Below are positions 7,299 to 15,495 of a DNA stretch of 64,000 bases, one piece after another. How positions within the stretch are numbered: position 1 is the stretch's first letter; every line of letters begins with the position of its first letter. The notes beneath the pieces were generated by a model. It saw nothing but the letters and a program-made list of their open reading frames with translations, was not told the DNA's origin and ran no database searches. Location: positions 1 to 64,000 of the forward strand of contig PDSF01000028.1 in NCBI GenBank assembly GCA_002748355.1, written 5' to 3'. The position numbers and the translations under genes are program-made. This DNA comes from Planctomycetota bacterium (GTDB lineage: Bacteria; Planctomycetota; UBA1135; GCA-002748355).

Positions 7299-8114
7299 TC
7301 AGGGCTTGGGCCTGCTCTTGCCGTATTTTTTCAGCACGCTGGGGATGAGTTCGGCGAGGCGGCGGGATCGGTTTTTTGATGCGGGGTGGGTCGACATCCA
7401 CTCCGGGCCGCCGGAGCCGAGCTTGGCCATGCGATCCCAGAGCCGGACCGCGGCGTAGGGGTCGTAGCCCGCCTGCACCAGCAGGTGCAGTCCGATCTCG
7501 TCGGCCTCGGACTCATGTTTGCGTGAGTACGGCAGCATCAAGCCGAACTGGGCCCCGAGGCCGAGGGCTCCGAGTATCAATTCGTTGCGGGCCTGGTCTT
7601 CGGGCTTATCGCCGAGGGCCAAGGAGGTGCCTGCGAGTCCGGCCTTGACCAGCATGGTGGTCGACATGCGTTCGGCGGAATGGCTGGCGATCGCGTGGGC
7701 GATTTCGTGGCTCATCACCACCGCGATTCCGGCCTCATCCTGACAGATCGGAAGTATGCCGGTGTAGAAGGCCATTTTGCCGCCTGGCAGACACCAGGCG
7801 TTGACGATCTTGGCGTCGAGGAGTTTGCACTCCCAGGCGAAGTTCTTGCCGTGGTACTGCTGCACCAGCGGGCTGGCAAAGGGCACGATGCGCTTCATGA
7901 CTCGCTGCACCATGTCGAACTGAGGGCCGTGGGTGATTTCTTTGTGCTCGCCGGTGATTTTGGGGTAGGCATCGAGTCCCAGGGCGATTTCTTGATCGAT
8001 GCTGACGGCGGCGCGGAAGCGACTGCGACCGGTGATCGGGACCGAATCACAGGCAGAGAGGAGCGCTAGGATCAGCGGGGCAAGGCGAAGGAAGCGGCGG
8101 AGTCGAAGCTGCAT
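7299..8114 (-). CDS. M48-family metalloprotease, lipoprotein
   Basis: Zinc metallopeptidase of family M48 (Oma1/LoiP/BepA-like), 271 residues, probably anchored to a membrane facing the periplasm and acting in envelope protein quality control. The lipobox is LLSAC with the lipidated Cys at residue 22. The zinc site is HEIAH (136-140) and the third ligand lies in the ESEADEIG motif further on. The tail ending MSTHPASKNRSRRL is also typical (the HP.s..R motif). The start ATG at 8114 gives a proper signal peptide; in-frame codons further upstream would overlap the divergent methyltransferase gene. The 66-base gap to that gene must hold both promoters. Confidence 0.9.
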   Translation of the reverse strand: MQLRLRRFLRLAPLILALLSACDSVPITGRSRFRAAVSIDQEIALGLDAYPKITGEHKEITHGPQFDMVQRVMKRIVPFASPLVQQYHGKNFAWECKLLDAKIVNAWCLPGGKMAFYTGILPICQDEAGIAVVMSHEIAHAIASHSAERMSTTMLVKAGLAGTSLALGDKPEDQARNELILGALGLGAQFGLMLPYSRKHESEADEIGLHLLVQAGYDPYAAVRLWDRMAKLGSGGPEWMSTHPASKNRSRRLAELIPSVLKKYGKSRPKP

Positions 8115-8180
8115 GGGGCCTTCTCGTATAGCAATGAAGCCGGTAGGGCTCAGAGTGTACGCTGATCGACGAGGCGACGC

Positions 8181-8792
8181 ATGAACTGGAATCAACGCTA
8201 TGTCGACGGACGCACCCCTTGGGATATCGGGGCACCGGCCATGCCCTTGCTGGGCCTGCTTGAGGAGGGGCGTTTCCCCGTCCCGCCCGGAGGACGCATC
8301 CTCGTGCCGGGGGCTGGCCGCGGTCACTGTGCTCTGCATTTGGCGGCGATTGGCTATGAGGTCGACGCGATCGATGTCGCGCCCTTGGCCGTCGACTTGG
8401 CCCGAGCGGCGGCCAAAGAGCGGGGACTTGAGGAGATGGCTCGCTTCCACGTCGCGGACCTCTTTGCGGTGCCGCAGCGAGAGCTGAGCGACTTCGCCGC
8501 CGCCTTTGATGGCATCTACGAGCTGACCTGCTACTGCGCGATCGAGCCAGAGCGGCGGGGAGACTACGTGCAGTTCGTTGCCTCTTGCTTGCGGCCAGGT
8601 GGAGTTTGGGCGGCCCTTCTCTTCCCCCTTTGGGATCGCGAAGGCGGGCCGCCCTACCGCATCGATGAGGAGGAACTCACCGACTTGATGACTCAGGCGG
8701 GAATGCTCTTCGAAGGGCGAATGCTCCCGACGCGTCCGACGAAGCAACGTGCTGGCCGCGAGGCGTTCGCCTTCTACCGCAAGCCGGCGTAG
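8181..8792 (+). CDS. TPMT-like SAM-dependent methyltransferase
   Basis: 203 residues matching the thiopurine S-methyltransferase family: the N-terminal W..RY..G.TPWDIG segment, motif I ILVPGAGRGHCALHLAAIGYEVDAIDVAPLAVDLA, then YELTCYCAIEPERRGDYV and LRPGG in the expected order. Bacterial members methylate thiol, selenium or tellurium compounds, and the family also holds enzymes of unknown substrate. It is followed after 30 bases by the YkgJ-type Cys-cluster gene, so these two may be co-transcribed. The selenoprotein gene lies 3.6 kb upstream, but the link to selenium is only a speculation. Confidence 0.85.
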   Translation: MNWNQRYVDGRTPWDIGAPAMPLLGLLEEGRFPVPPGGRILVPGAGRGHCALHLAAIGYEVDAIDVAPLAVDLARAAAKERGLEEMARFHVADLFAVPQRELSDFAAAFDGIYELTCYCAIEPERRGDYVQFVASCLRPGGVWAALLFPLWDREGGPPYRIDEEELTDLMTQAGMLFEGRMLPTRPTKQRAGREAFAFYRKPA

Positions 8793-8822
8793 CATCCTCG
8801 CCTACCAAGACGGGGAGAGCGC

Positions 8823-9764
8823 ATGGGCAAGAAAAAACCAGGCAAGGGTGGGTCCGAGAACAGGGTGGCCAAGAAACGCAGCGCAAAGGAACTCCAGCGC
8901 AGGTTCGAGCAGCGTCTCTCAACGATTCAGGATCGCGTGCTTGGCAAGATGGCCGGCGATACCTCACTCGAGGACATCTACCGGCACTTCTCGACCATTG
9001 ATATCGACGTGCAAGCGACCGAGGTCGAGTGGACGAGCACCTTTCCCGATAGCGCCTCCGCGCATGGTGTGGCAAACCTGCACTGGACCCGCTCCTGGGA
9101 CTATGAGAGCGGCGGCCGACTCGAGAAGGCACTCATGCGCTTGATTCGTGCGTGTGAGCGACTGATGCGCCACGTCGATTCGATCTCCATCGATCTCGAC
9201 GAAGAAGAGATCACGGTGAAGAGCAGCTTCCCCGACTGGTCGGATTATGAGTCGATGGATGCCGACGACGAGGAGGAGGAGGAACCGGAGGATCGACTCG
9301 AGCTATCGCGGACGGTTTCCCTCGAAAAGGCTCGCTGGCTGCCGCTTCGGGATGAGGTGCGCAAGATCGTGGAGGAACTCCATGAGAGAATGCTCTTCCC
9401 GGACCCGGAATACGATGCCGACCGCTGCATGCGCTGCAAGCTTTCCGACTGCTGTTATGACTGGCGTATCCACATGACCGAGGCCGAGCGCCGGCGCATC
9501 GTCGAGTTTTTGGGAGAAGAAGACGACGCAGAGACCTACGCGAAGTATTTCGAACGCGATAAGGATCTTTCCGGCTATTACCGGACGGTTTTCCGGCATG
9601 TCAGTGAGCCGGATCTCGGTAAGGCAGGCGAGACCGATGGGCATTGCGGCTTTCTTAAACCCGGCCCTGATGGAAGTCCTCGCTGCTCTATCTACGAGGT
9701 TCGACCTCGGGTTTGCCGCGAGTTCGATGCGGGGTATTGCACGGAGTGGAGCGATTTGAGCTGA
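8823..9764 (+). CDS. YkgJ-type cysteine-cluster protein with long N-terminal extension
   Basis: 313 residues. The C-terminal third (about 200-310) carries a metal-binding Cys cluster typical of the YkgJ/UPF0153 family: CMRCKLSDCC, then GHCGFL, then CSIYEVRPRVCREFDAGYC. Such clusters probably bind zinc or iron. The first 190 residues are unlike the family core: a very basic start (MGKKKPGKGGSENRVAKKR), a folded-looking region, and an acidic run DADDEEEEEPED near residue 145-157. ATG 8823 is preceded by GGGGAGAG. It lies 30 bases after the TPMT-like gene. The function of the family is unclear. Confidence 0.75.
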   Translation: MGKKKPGKGGSENRVAKKRSAKELQRRFEQRLSTIQDRVLGKMAGDTSLEDIYRHFSTIDIDVQATEVEWTSTFPDSASAHGVANLHWTRSWDYESGGRLEKALMRLIRACERLMRHVDSISIDLDEEEITVKSSFPDWSDYESMDADDEEEEEPEDRLELSRTVSLEKARWLPLRDEVRKIVEELHERMLFPDPEYDADRCMRCKLSDCCYDWRIHMTEAERRRIVEFLGEEDDAETYAKYFERDKDLSGYYRTVFRHVSEPDLGKAGETDGHCGFLKPGPDGSPRCSIYEVRPRVCREFDAGYCTEWSDLS

Positions 9765-9903
9765 TCGGCGCTGCAGTTAGTCGCCGTTGTTATCGAAGCT
9801 TCTGCTCAAGTGCTGCTGCGCTTTCTGTCGATGAGCCCTGGGTAACCCCGCCGCGCCACTGCACGGTGCGGCGATCCCCAGCGATGCAATCAGGAGCAGC
9901 TCG

Positions 9904-10548
9904 ATGAGCACTCTCGAGTCTACGACACGTCGGCGTAGCCGCGTTCAGGATTCTCTCAGCCAGCCGAAACAGGCGCTCGGAAGCAGCCCCAAAACTGCTC
10001 GGGAGAAGGAGCTCGTCAGAGGGCCGATCACGAGCGGGCGTCAAGGCCGCATCGTCTCCGCGCCGCAACTGAACGAGGAGGAACGCCAGCAACTTGCGCG
10101 TCTGGCCCAAGCCCTCGACTGGTCCTTCTACGTGGAGCTCGGAGATGTTGCCGCGCGGGCACGTGAGGTCGGAAGGGAACTCGAGGGCTTGGCTCCTCGG
10201 CGTCGCTCCGATGAAGCCCAGCGGCCAACTCGCCCTTCCCTCAGCAACCTGCGTCGGCATGCGATGCGCCAGTGGTTCGACTCGGTGCTCGAGGGTCGCG
10301 AAGGCGAGTCCTACGAGCGGCGTTTACGCTCGCTGTACTTCCCCATCCTGGTGGGCGACGCTGGGCACGATGATGTTCCTCAGATCCTGGTCGAGCACTT
10401 CCTTGATTACATCGAGGGCTATTTGACGAGCTGGCTCTTCGATCGACCGCACGAGAACCTTGTTCCCAGCGCTCAGCTCCTACATGCCTTCCAGTCGGCG
10501 ATGGTCCTGCAGCGTCGAGCCAATGCTTTTCGTGATTCAGAGTCTTGA
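9904..10548 (+). CDS. Protoglobin/globin-sensor-like protein without the heme His
   Basis: 214 residues, no signal peptide. Residues about 60-200 resemble the sensor-globin fold of HemAT and RsbR: LDWSFYVELGDVAARAREV, then HAMRQWFDSVLEGREGESYERRLRSL, then a helix ILVEHFLDYIEGYLTSWLF. In HemAT the proximal heme His falls in the segment after ERR..I; here that segment reads LYFPILVG, without a His, so it would be a non-heme globin like the N-terminus of RsbR. The N-terminal 55 residues are basic and probably disordered. No output domain is present, so it may be a regulator acting by protein contact. Assignment is from pattern only. It lies just upstream of tRNA-Arg and outside the island. Confidence 0.45.
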   Translation: MSTLESTTRRRSRVQDSLSQPKQALGSSPKTAREKELVRGPITSGRQGRIVSAPQLNEEERQQLARLAQALDWSFYVELGDVAARAREVGRELEGLAPRRRSDEAQRPTRPSLSNLRRHAMRQWFDSVLEGREGESYERRLRSLYFPILVGDAGHDDVPQILVEHFLDYIEGYLTSWLFDRPHENLVPSAQLLHAFQSAMVLQRRANAFRDSES

Positions 10549-10589
10549 CCAAGGCGGGGGCGCACGTAAGCTTCCCCGCCCTTGATCAA

Positions 10590-10666
10590 GTACCCGTAGC
10601 TCAATTGGATAGAGCACCTGACTACGGATCAGGAGGTTGGGGGTTCGACTCCTCCCGGGTACGCCA
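10590..10666 (+). tRNA. tRNA-Arg(ACG), integration target
   Basis: Acceptor stem GTACCCG with CGGGTAC, discriminator G and encoded CCA (10664-10666). Anticodon stem CCTGA/TCAGG encloses loop CTACGGA with anticodon ACG. The gene is intact. Its 3' half (from 10622 within the anticodon loop) is repeated exactly at 24433-24479. Confidence 0.95.
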
Positions 10667-10668
10667 GA
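10622..10668 (+). repeat. attL: 47-bp direct repeat within tRNA-Arg
   Basis: Begins CTACGGATCAGG in the anticodon loop and ends CGCCAGA two bases beyond the CCA; identical to 24433-24479. The flanking bases differ on both sides. Confidence 0.9.
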
Positions 10669-10873
10669 CACAGGCCGTGACTCCGCAAGGAGTTACGGCC
10701 TTGCTTGCTTTCTGGGGAGAAGGCCAGAGTCGCCGAGAAAGTCCGGGTTCGAGCGTGCAGGCTGTTGCCGCGTTGTTGCCGGAGCCGTGAAGACGGGGGA
10801 TTTGCTCGCGATGAGCGAATCCGTGGGGCGAGCCGCTGACCGGCTACACCCCCCAGGAGGGTAGCGAGCCAAG

Positions 10874-13531
10874 ATGCACGAGCCTCTCACCTGGAGGGCT
10901 CACTACACCTGTGCGCGAATGACCTACTCCCGCTTCTACCTCTGCGATCTTCAGCTTCATACGCCAGGAGACCCCCAGCAGTCCTACGGCGACTGGGGTG
11001 GTCGTGACCCGAACCCCCAGTTCGCACGCAAGCTCATCGAGACTTGCAAGGAGAAGGGGCTCGCTGGATTCGCGGTTACCGACCATAACCGAGTGGACTG
11101 GTATCCTTGTTTGAAGGAAGAGGGTGATGCGAATGGTGTTTTCGTCTTCCCGGGCGTCGAGGTGAGTGTGAATCGGTGCCATCTGCTCGTCATCTGGGAC
11201 CCAACCGACGATGGCTTTCAGTTGGCGAAAGATTTCTTGAGCACCTGTTGGGAGCCGGGTGCTAGCCGGTATGCGCGGAACGGTGATCCTAATCCGGTGA
11301 CGAAGGGACAGGTCTTGGACGTAGCACTGCGTGCGTTGGAGCACCGGGGGATCGTCCTTGCTCCTCACTCGACCTCGAAAGACATGGGGTTCTTCGGCAA
11401 GGGGATCTGTACGAACCGAACAAAGGTCATCAGGAAGCAGGTTATCGCCGGGTTCGACGTTGTCGGGAACAAGAGGCATCAAGTGCTTCGGAGCCCAGCT
11501 ACGGACTTTGGAGAGCAACCGACATCCTGGTTTGTTTCAGGAGATACTCGTTCGTTCGAGTCAGTTGGAGAGCGCGCTTGCTACTTTAAGATGGGACCGA
11601 CGCCCGACCTCGAAGGGCTTCGGCAGGCATTCCTTATGCCAGAAACTAGGATACGCTTCCCTGCCTCGTTGCGTGATGAGTGGAAAGATGTCAGCGGCGT
11701 GAAGTTCTTGGAGGATCCGCACCCCAGTTGGCCTCGCTTCTCTTCTGTACGGATTGCAGGCGGGTTCCACAACGAGCTAAACACTTCGCTCGCCCCCGGG
11801 CTGAACGCGATCATTGGTGGGAAGGGGACTGGTAAGAGCGCATTGATCGAGATTCTCCGCTACGGGATCGAATCTCATCCACCTGCTTCGCGTGATTTGG
11901 TCGACAATCGAAAGAGGAACTTTAGTGCGAACGCAGAGGTTCGGATTGGTGTCGTTGATAACGAGGGGCAAGGCTACGAAGCTGTCCGAGTGGGGGATGA
12001 GTCCAAAGCCCAGCTGATGTACGACGGCGAGGACACAAACGTTGATGTCGGGCGGCGTTTTCAGGCCAAGGTTTTCGGGCAGCGTGAACTCCAGCAGCTC
12101 GGCGACGAATCGTCCATCCTACGCGACTTCGTCTTATCGACCTGCGGCGAGGACTGGTCCAAAGTAGCGAATGAAGAGCTTCAGCTACGGGCGGACCTTC
12201 TTGACCACAGGACGGAGATTGAGCAGCTTGAGAAGGTTCTCCAGGGAATGGAATCCACCGAATCTGATCTAGCTGACTTCCGGGAGAAGCTTGATCAGGC
12301 CAAGAAGTCGGGTGCTGATCAGCTTCTTGTGGATGCAAAATCTCTGAATGGAGACAACCTTGAGGCGCGCAAGGCTTTTGAATGGCCTAATCGCATCGAA
12401 GGGCTTGTCGAAGCAGTGCGGCAGGAGCTGCCTCCTCCGAGGGCTCCGTTGCGCGATGAGCTTCCTAAGGAGATCGAGGAAGTGCTAGAGGATTTGTCTC
12501 AAGAGGTTGATTCGGCGACGCAGCATCTCAAAAAGTGTGTTTCGAACGCCCAGCAGCGGTTGGCGGGAATGAAAACGCGCTGGGACAATCACGTATCGGC
12601 TGCCCAAAAAACGCTTGCAGCGGCCCTTGCAGATGTTGGGGTCGCTGATGGTGCGGAGCTAGCGAAGATTCAGAGTCGCGTGACCGAAATGGAGTTGAGC
12701 CAGAAGTCTCTTCCAGAGAAGCGGAAGGAGATGAACCGGTTGATGGAGTGGCGGCGGCAGACCTTGGAGCGGGTCGCCGAGGTTGGTCGCAAGAAATCGG
12801 GACTTGTCGAGCAGGCTGCGAAGCGACTCAGTGAACGGTTGGCTGGGCGGGTGCGGTTGATCGTGCGCCCCTTGGCTGATCGATCTCCGGTCGTCGATTG
12901 GTTCAAGCGCGCCTTGGCTGGAGATAATGTCGCCTCGACCCAGATTGGGCGTATTGCCGAGCATCCTGTCGGCCAGATTGCCGATGCTGTACTAGGTGGG
13001 GCTCAAGAGCTAATGAAACTCGGATGCTCGTCTTCGACCGCGACCAAGGTCGTGAACAAGCTCGATGGATCCCTACTCCGAGAGCTGGAAGAGCTGGAGT
13101 CCCACGATGCGATCTCCGCGGAGGTTAATCTTGGGAGTGAAGAGACCGTGGTTTGGAGGCCCGTGGAGTCTGTTTCGCCTGGTCAGCGGGCCACGGCTTT
13201 GCTTGCGCTTGTGCTGTTGAGTGGCAGCGAGCCACTCATCATCGACCAACCAGAAGACGATCTCGACAATCAGCACATCTATGAGGACGTTGTGAGTGTG
13301 CTTTCCGATGTCTGCCAGTCGAGGCAGGTCATCATTGCGACACACAACGCGAACATCCCTGTCCTTGGAGACGCAGAGCTTGTTATCGCACTTGGCGCTG
13401 ACGCGGAGCGGTCCTACGTCGAAGCGGTGGGTGGCTTCGAGAATCAGAAAGTGGCGATGCACGCTCGGCGGGTCCTCGAAGGAGGCGAGGATGCCTTCGA
13501 CGCACGTCAGCGACGGTATCGGGGAGGGTGA
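10874..13531 (+). CDS. PHP-domain plus SMC/RecN-like ATPase (TrlF-like)
   Basis: 885 residues in two parts. Residues 20-270 form a PHP-type metal-dependent phosphoesterase domain: DLQLHTPG, GFAVTDHNRVDW, VFPGVEVSVN and HLLVIWD. Residues 290-885 are an ABC/SMC-like ATPase: GGFHNELNTSLAPGLNAIIGGKGTGKS (Walker A at 315-322), a coiled-coil middle (about 440-680), signature SPGQRATALLALVLLS, Walker B PLIIDQPEDDLDN and ATHNANIPV. Databases name such proteins TrlF-family ATPases; PHP-ATPase fusions recur in defence islands, with the PHP domain as a likely nuclease. ATG 10874 follows AGGAGG with a long 13-base gap; ATG 10919 is an alternative that keeps the whole PHP domain. First gene of the island, read away from the tRNA. 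Confidence 0.8.
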   Translation: MHEPLTWRAHYTCARMTYSRFYLCDLQLHTPGDPQQSYGDWGGRDPNPQFARKLIETCKEKGLAGFAVTDHNRVDWYPCLKEEGDANGVFVFPGVEVSVNRCHLLVIWDPTDDGFQLAKDFLSTCWEPGASRYARNGDPNPVTKGQVLDVALRALEHRGIVLAPHSTSKDMGFFGKGICTNRTKVIRKQVIAGFDVVGNKRHQVLRSPATDFGEQPTSWFVSGDTRSFESVGERACYFKMGPTPDLEGLRQAFLMPETRIRFPASLRDEWKDVSGVKFLEDPHPSWPRFSSVRIAGGFHNELNTSLAPGLNAIIGGKGTGKSALIEILRYGIESHPPASRDLVDNRKRNFSANAEVRIGVVDNEGQGYEAVRVGDESKAQLMYDGEDTNVDVGRRFQAKVFGQRELQQLGDESSILRDFVLSTCGEDWSKVANEELQLRADLLDHRTEIEQLEKVLQGMESTESDLADFREKLDQAKKSGADQLLVDAKSLNGDNLEARKAFEWPNRIEGLVEAVRQELPPPRAPLRDELPKEIEEVLEDLSQEVDSATQHLKKCVSNAQQRLAGMKTRWDNHVSAAQKTLAAALADVGVADGAELAKIQSRVTEMELSQKSLPEKRKEMNRLMEWRRQTLERVAEVGRKKSGLVEQAAKRLSERLAGRVRLIVRPLADRSPVVDWFKRALAGDNVASTQIGRIAEHPVGQIADAVLGGAQELMKLGCSSSTATKVVNKLDGSLLRELEELESHDAISAEVNLGSEETVVWRPVESVSPGQRATALLALVLLSGSEPLIIDQPEDDLDNQHIYEDVVSVLSDVCQSRQVIIATHNANIPVLGDAELVIALGADAERSYVEAVGGFENQKVAMHARRVLEGGEDAFDARQRRYRGG

Positions 13532-13658
13532 CTCCACTAGCCGTCCCGACTGTTCCCGACTGTTCCGTGTTATTCCTGATGAGCCTTGTGTCGCCGCTTC
13601 TTGAGAATCATTGACAGCTTTGGCCACTTTCATTCTGTGCCACCGCTAGTTACGCGTC

Positions 13659-14350
13659 ATGAAGCCAGAACTCGCCGTTTCTTATCTGCGTCTCTCGTCT
13701 CTCGGGCTAGTGGAGGGAGATGGCATCCCCAGGCAGCGCCAGCGGGTCGCAACCTACGCGAAAAAGCGGGGGTCCAGATCGTGGCCGAGTTCCGGGACGA
13801 GGGTGTGAGCGGCACGTTGCCGCTTGGCGAGCGACCGGGCCTGACCGGCTTGTTCGATACGGTGGCCACGAATGGTGTCGAGCTGGTCCTCGTCGAGAAG
13901 GCCCATCGGGTGGCTCGGGAGTTGATCGCTAGCGAGCTGATTCTCCGCGAGTTCCGGAAGCAGGGCGTGCGAGTCGTCGAAGTCGAGAATGGCACGGATC
14001 TGACAGCCGGGGATGATTCCAATCCCACAGCGACTTTGATCCGACAAGTGCTTGGGGCTGTAGCACAGTTCGAACGCACGGCCCTGGTCGGCAAGATGCG
14101 TGCGACCCGAGAACGAGTTCGCCGCGAGCAGGGACGCTGAGAAGGTGTGGCTCCATGCGGAGAGCTGCCAGGCGAAGAAGCTGCGTTGAAACGCCTGTTA
14201 GCGCTCTCGCGCAAGCCGCGCGGACAGCCAAGGCGATCGTTGCGAGCTATCGCAGAAACGCTGAACGAGGAATTGGTGCCTACCCGGCATGGGGGGAAAT
14301 GGAAGCCGGGGACCGTTGCTGCGATCTTAAAGCGCCACGGCAAGCGGTAG
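13659..14350 (+). pseudogene. Broken serine recombinase (resolvase/invertase family)
   Basis: Three pieces of one serine recombinase. From ATG 13659: ELAVSYLRLSSLG with the nucleophilic Ser region and IPRQRQRVATYAKKRG. The frame is then lost at a run of five G (13768-13772); one more G would restore VQIVAEFRDEGVSG and the following catalytic domain, down to RATRERVRREQGR. A TGA at 14138-14140 then interrupts, and the same frame continues with ELPGEEAALKRL, KPRGQPRRSLRAIAETLNEELVP and GTVAAILKR, which is the usual DNA-binding tail. Two lesions suggest decay. It was possibly a mobility gene of the island, although most tRNA-targeting islands use tyrosine recombinases. Confidence 0.8.
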
Positions 14351-14475
14351 TTGACTGCCCTGATTCGCCCATACTGAAGATCTCCTCACACTTGATACGT
14401 GGTGCGCAGGGATACTGTGTTCACAGCGGGCCGGGGCTTAGCTCAGGGATGTATTTCGGAGTCCTGCTGTGCAAG

Positions 14476-15495
14476 TCACCCCCAGACTTTGGCCGTCTCA
14501 GCGCTGAAGAAGTGGACCTTCAAGGGTGCTGTCCGCCCCCTGGCTCTTTCCATACGTTGCGCACGCTCGATGACTCGTAAGTTGGCTTGGGTCGTGGGGT
14601 CGCCGTAGATCGAGACCCAGACATCCTTCACTTTACCCTGCTCAATTCGGTTGAGGATGTGTTCGTCGCTCTCGGCCAGCGAGTGCCCGTAGATGAACAA
14701 GCAGCCAGTGATATTGCTAAAGCTCCGAAGAGATCTGTGCAGATAGCCATGATGCATGATCCTAGCGAGTTTGGCTTCCGACTCGCCCTCAGCGACGAAG
14801 ATAGGGAACTTGTCTTCCTTCATTGCCTCGCGGATCTGGTCGATCAGCGCGATTTTTGTCCGAGACCATGTGCATTTCTGGACCTCGTGTCCGGCGTCAT
14901 AGATGTGCAGCGCCCCGTGGAGGTAGAAGAGATTTTGGTTGTGGTTGTGGTTCAGTTGGTCCCACACAACCCAAGGATTCGTGTCGGAGTCGCTGCTGAA
15001 TCCGTCGTTTCGGCCCCCCTTCCTTACCGCGGAGTCATCCTGCATCACCGCCCAGTAGAGAAGAAGGTCGTAGTTCAGGCTGTAGATCCGATCGAACTTG
15101 TCCATAAAACTGCGGCAGGCAGCGTATGAATCTTTGGACACGTCCGTCGGGCGAGCGGGGTGGCTCGAGGATATCGCTTGCACGAGGACTTCGCGCAGCG
15201 CTGTGGCATCCTCCTGCATTGTCTTGGTTACGGACTTGTCGGAGCCGTAGAGCTTGACCAGCTTCGTGGTGGTGCGGAGAGCAGACATGACAGTCTCGAA
15301 GTCCTGCGTTTCGAGCACTTCGAAGCACTTATGCGCGTTGGGCGAGAGCCCGTCAAAATCGGCATTCTTCAGCAGCTGGCTGTAGGCGAAAACTTCTTTG
15401 TTGCAGGCCATGCTGAATCCGTTTCCGAGCAACAGATGGCGCTTTCGGTGGCCGGACTCCTCTAGGGCCTGCTTGAAATTCACTACCTTGGTCAT
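14476..15495 (-). CDS. DUF4917 / SIR2-like protein
   Basis: 339 residues. The N-terminal LLLGNGFSMA (22-30), YSLNYDLLLYW (N141) and FYLHGALH (H193) match the order of SIR2-like folds, in which the Asn and His are the NAD-cleaving residues. DUF4917 proteins have this fold. In anti-phage systems SIR2-like domains commonly deplete NAD after sensing infection; that role here is an inference. The C-terminal half (FVAEGESEAKLARI, LFIYGHSLAESDEHIL) is the conserved remainder of the family. The start overlaps the stop of the upstream helicase-nuclease gene by 4 bases (ATGA), so it is the last gene of a translationally coupled four-gene cassette. It converges on the broken recombinase. Confidence 0.8.
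   Translation of the reverse strand: MTKVVNFKQALEESGHRKRHLLLGNGFSMACNKEVFAYSQLLKNADFDGLSPNAHKCFEVLETQDFETVMSALRTTTKLVKLYGSDKSVTKTMQEDATALREVLVQAISSSHPARPTDVSKDSYAACRSFMDKFDRIYSLNYDLLLYWAVMQDDSAVRKGGRNDGFSSDSDTNPWVVWDQLNHNHNQNLFYLHGALHIYDAGHEVQKCTWSRTKIALIDQIREAMKEDKFPIFVAEGESEAKLARIMHHGYLHRSLRSFSNITGCLFIYGHSLAESDEHILNRIEQGKVKDVWVSIYGDPTTQANLRVIERAQRMERARGRTAPLKVHFFSAETAKVWG

Noticed and set aside
10545..10790. Short open frame covering tRNA-Arg
   Set aside because: It translates the tRNA itself and the att region; not a protein gene.
14138..14140. In-frame TGA in the serine recombinase as a second selenocysteine
   Set aside because: The gene also has a frameshift upstream, recombinases are not known to need Sec, and the position is not a conserved redox site; decay explains it better.
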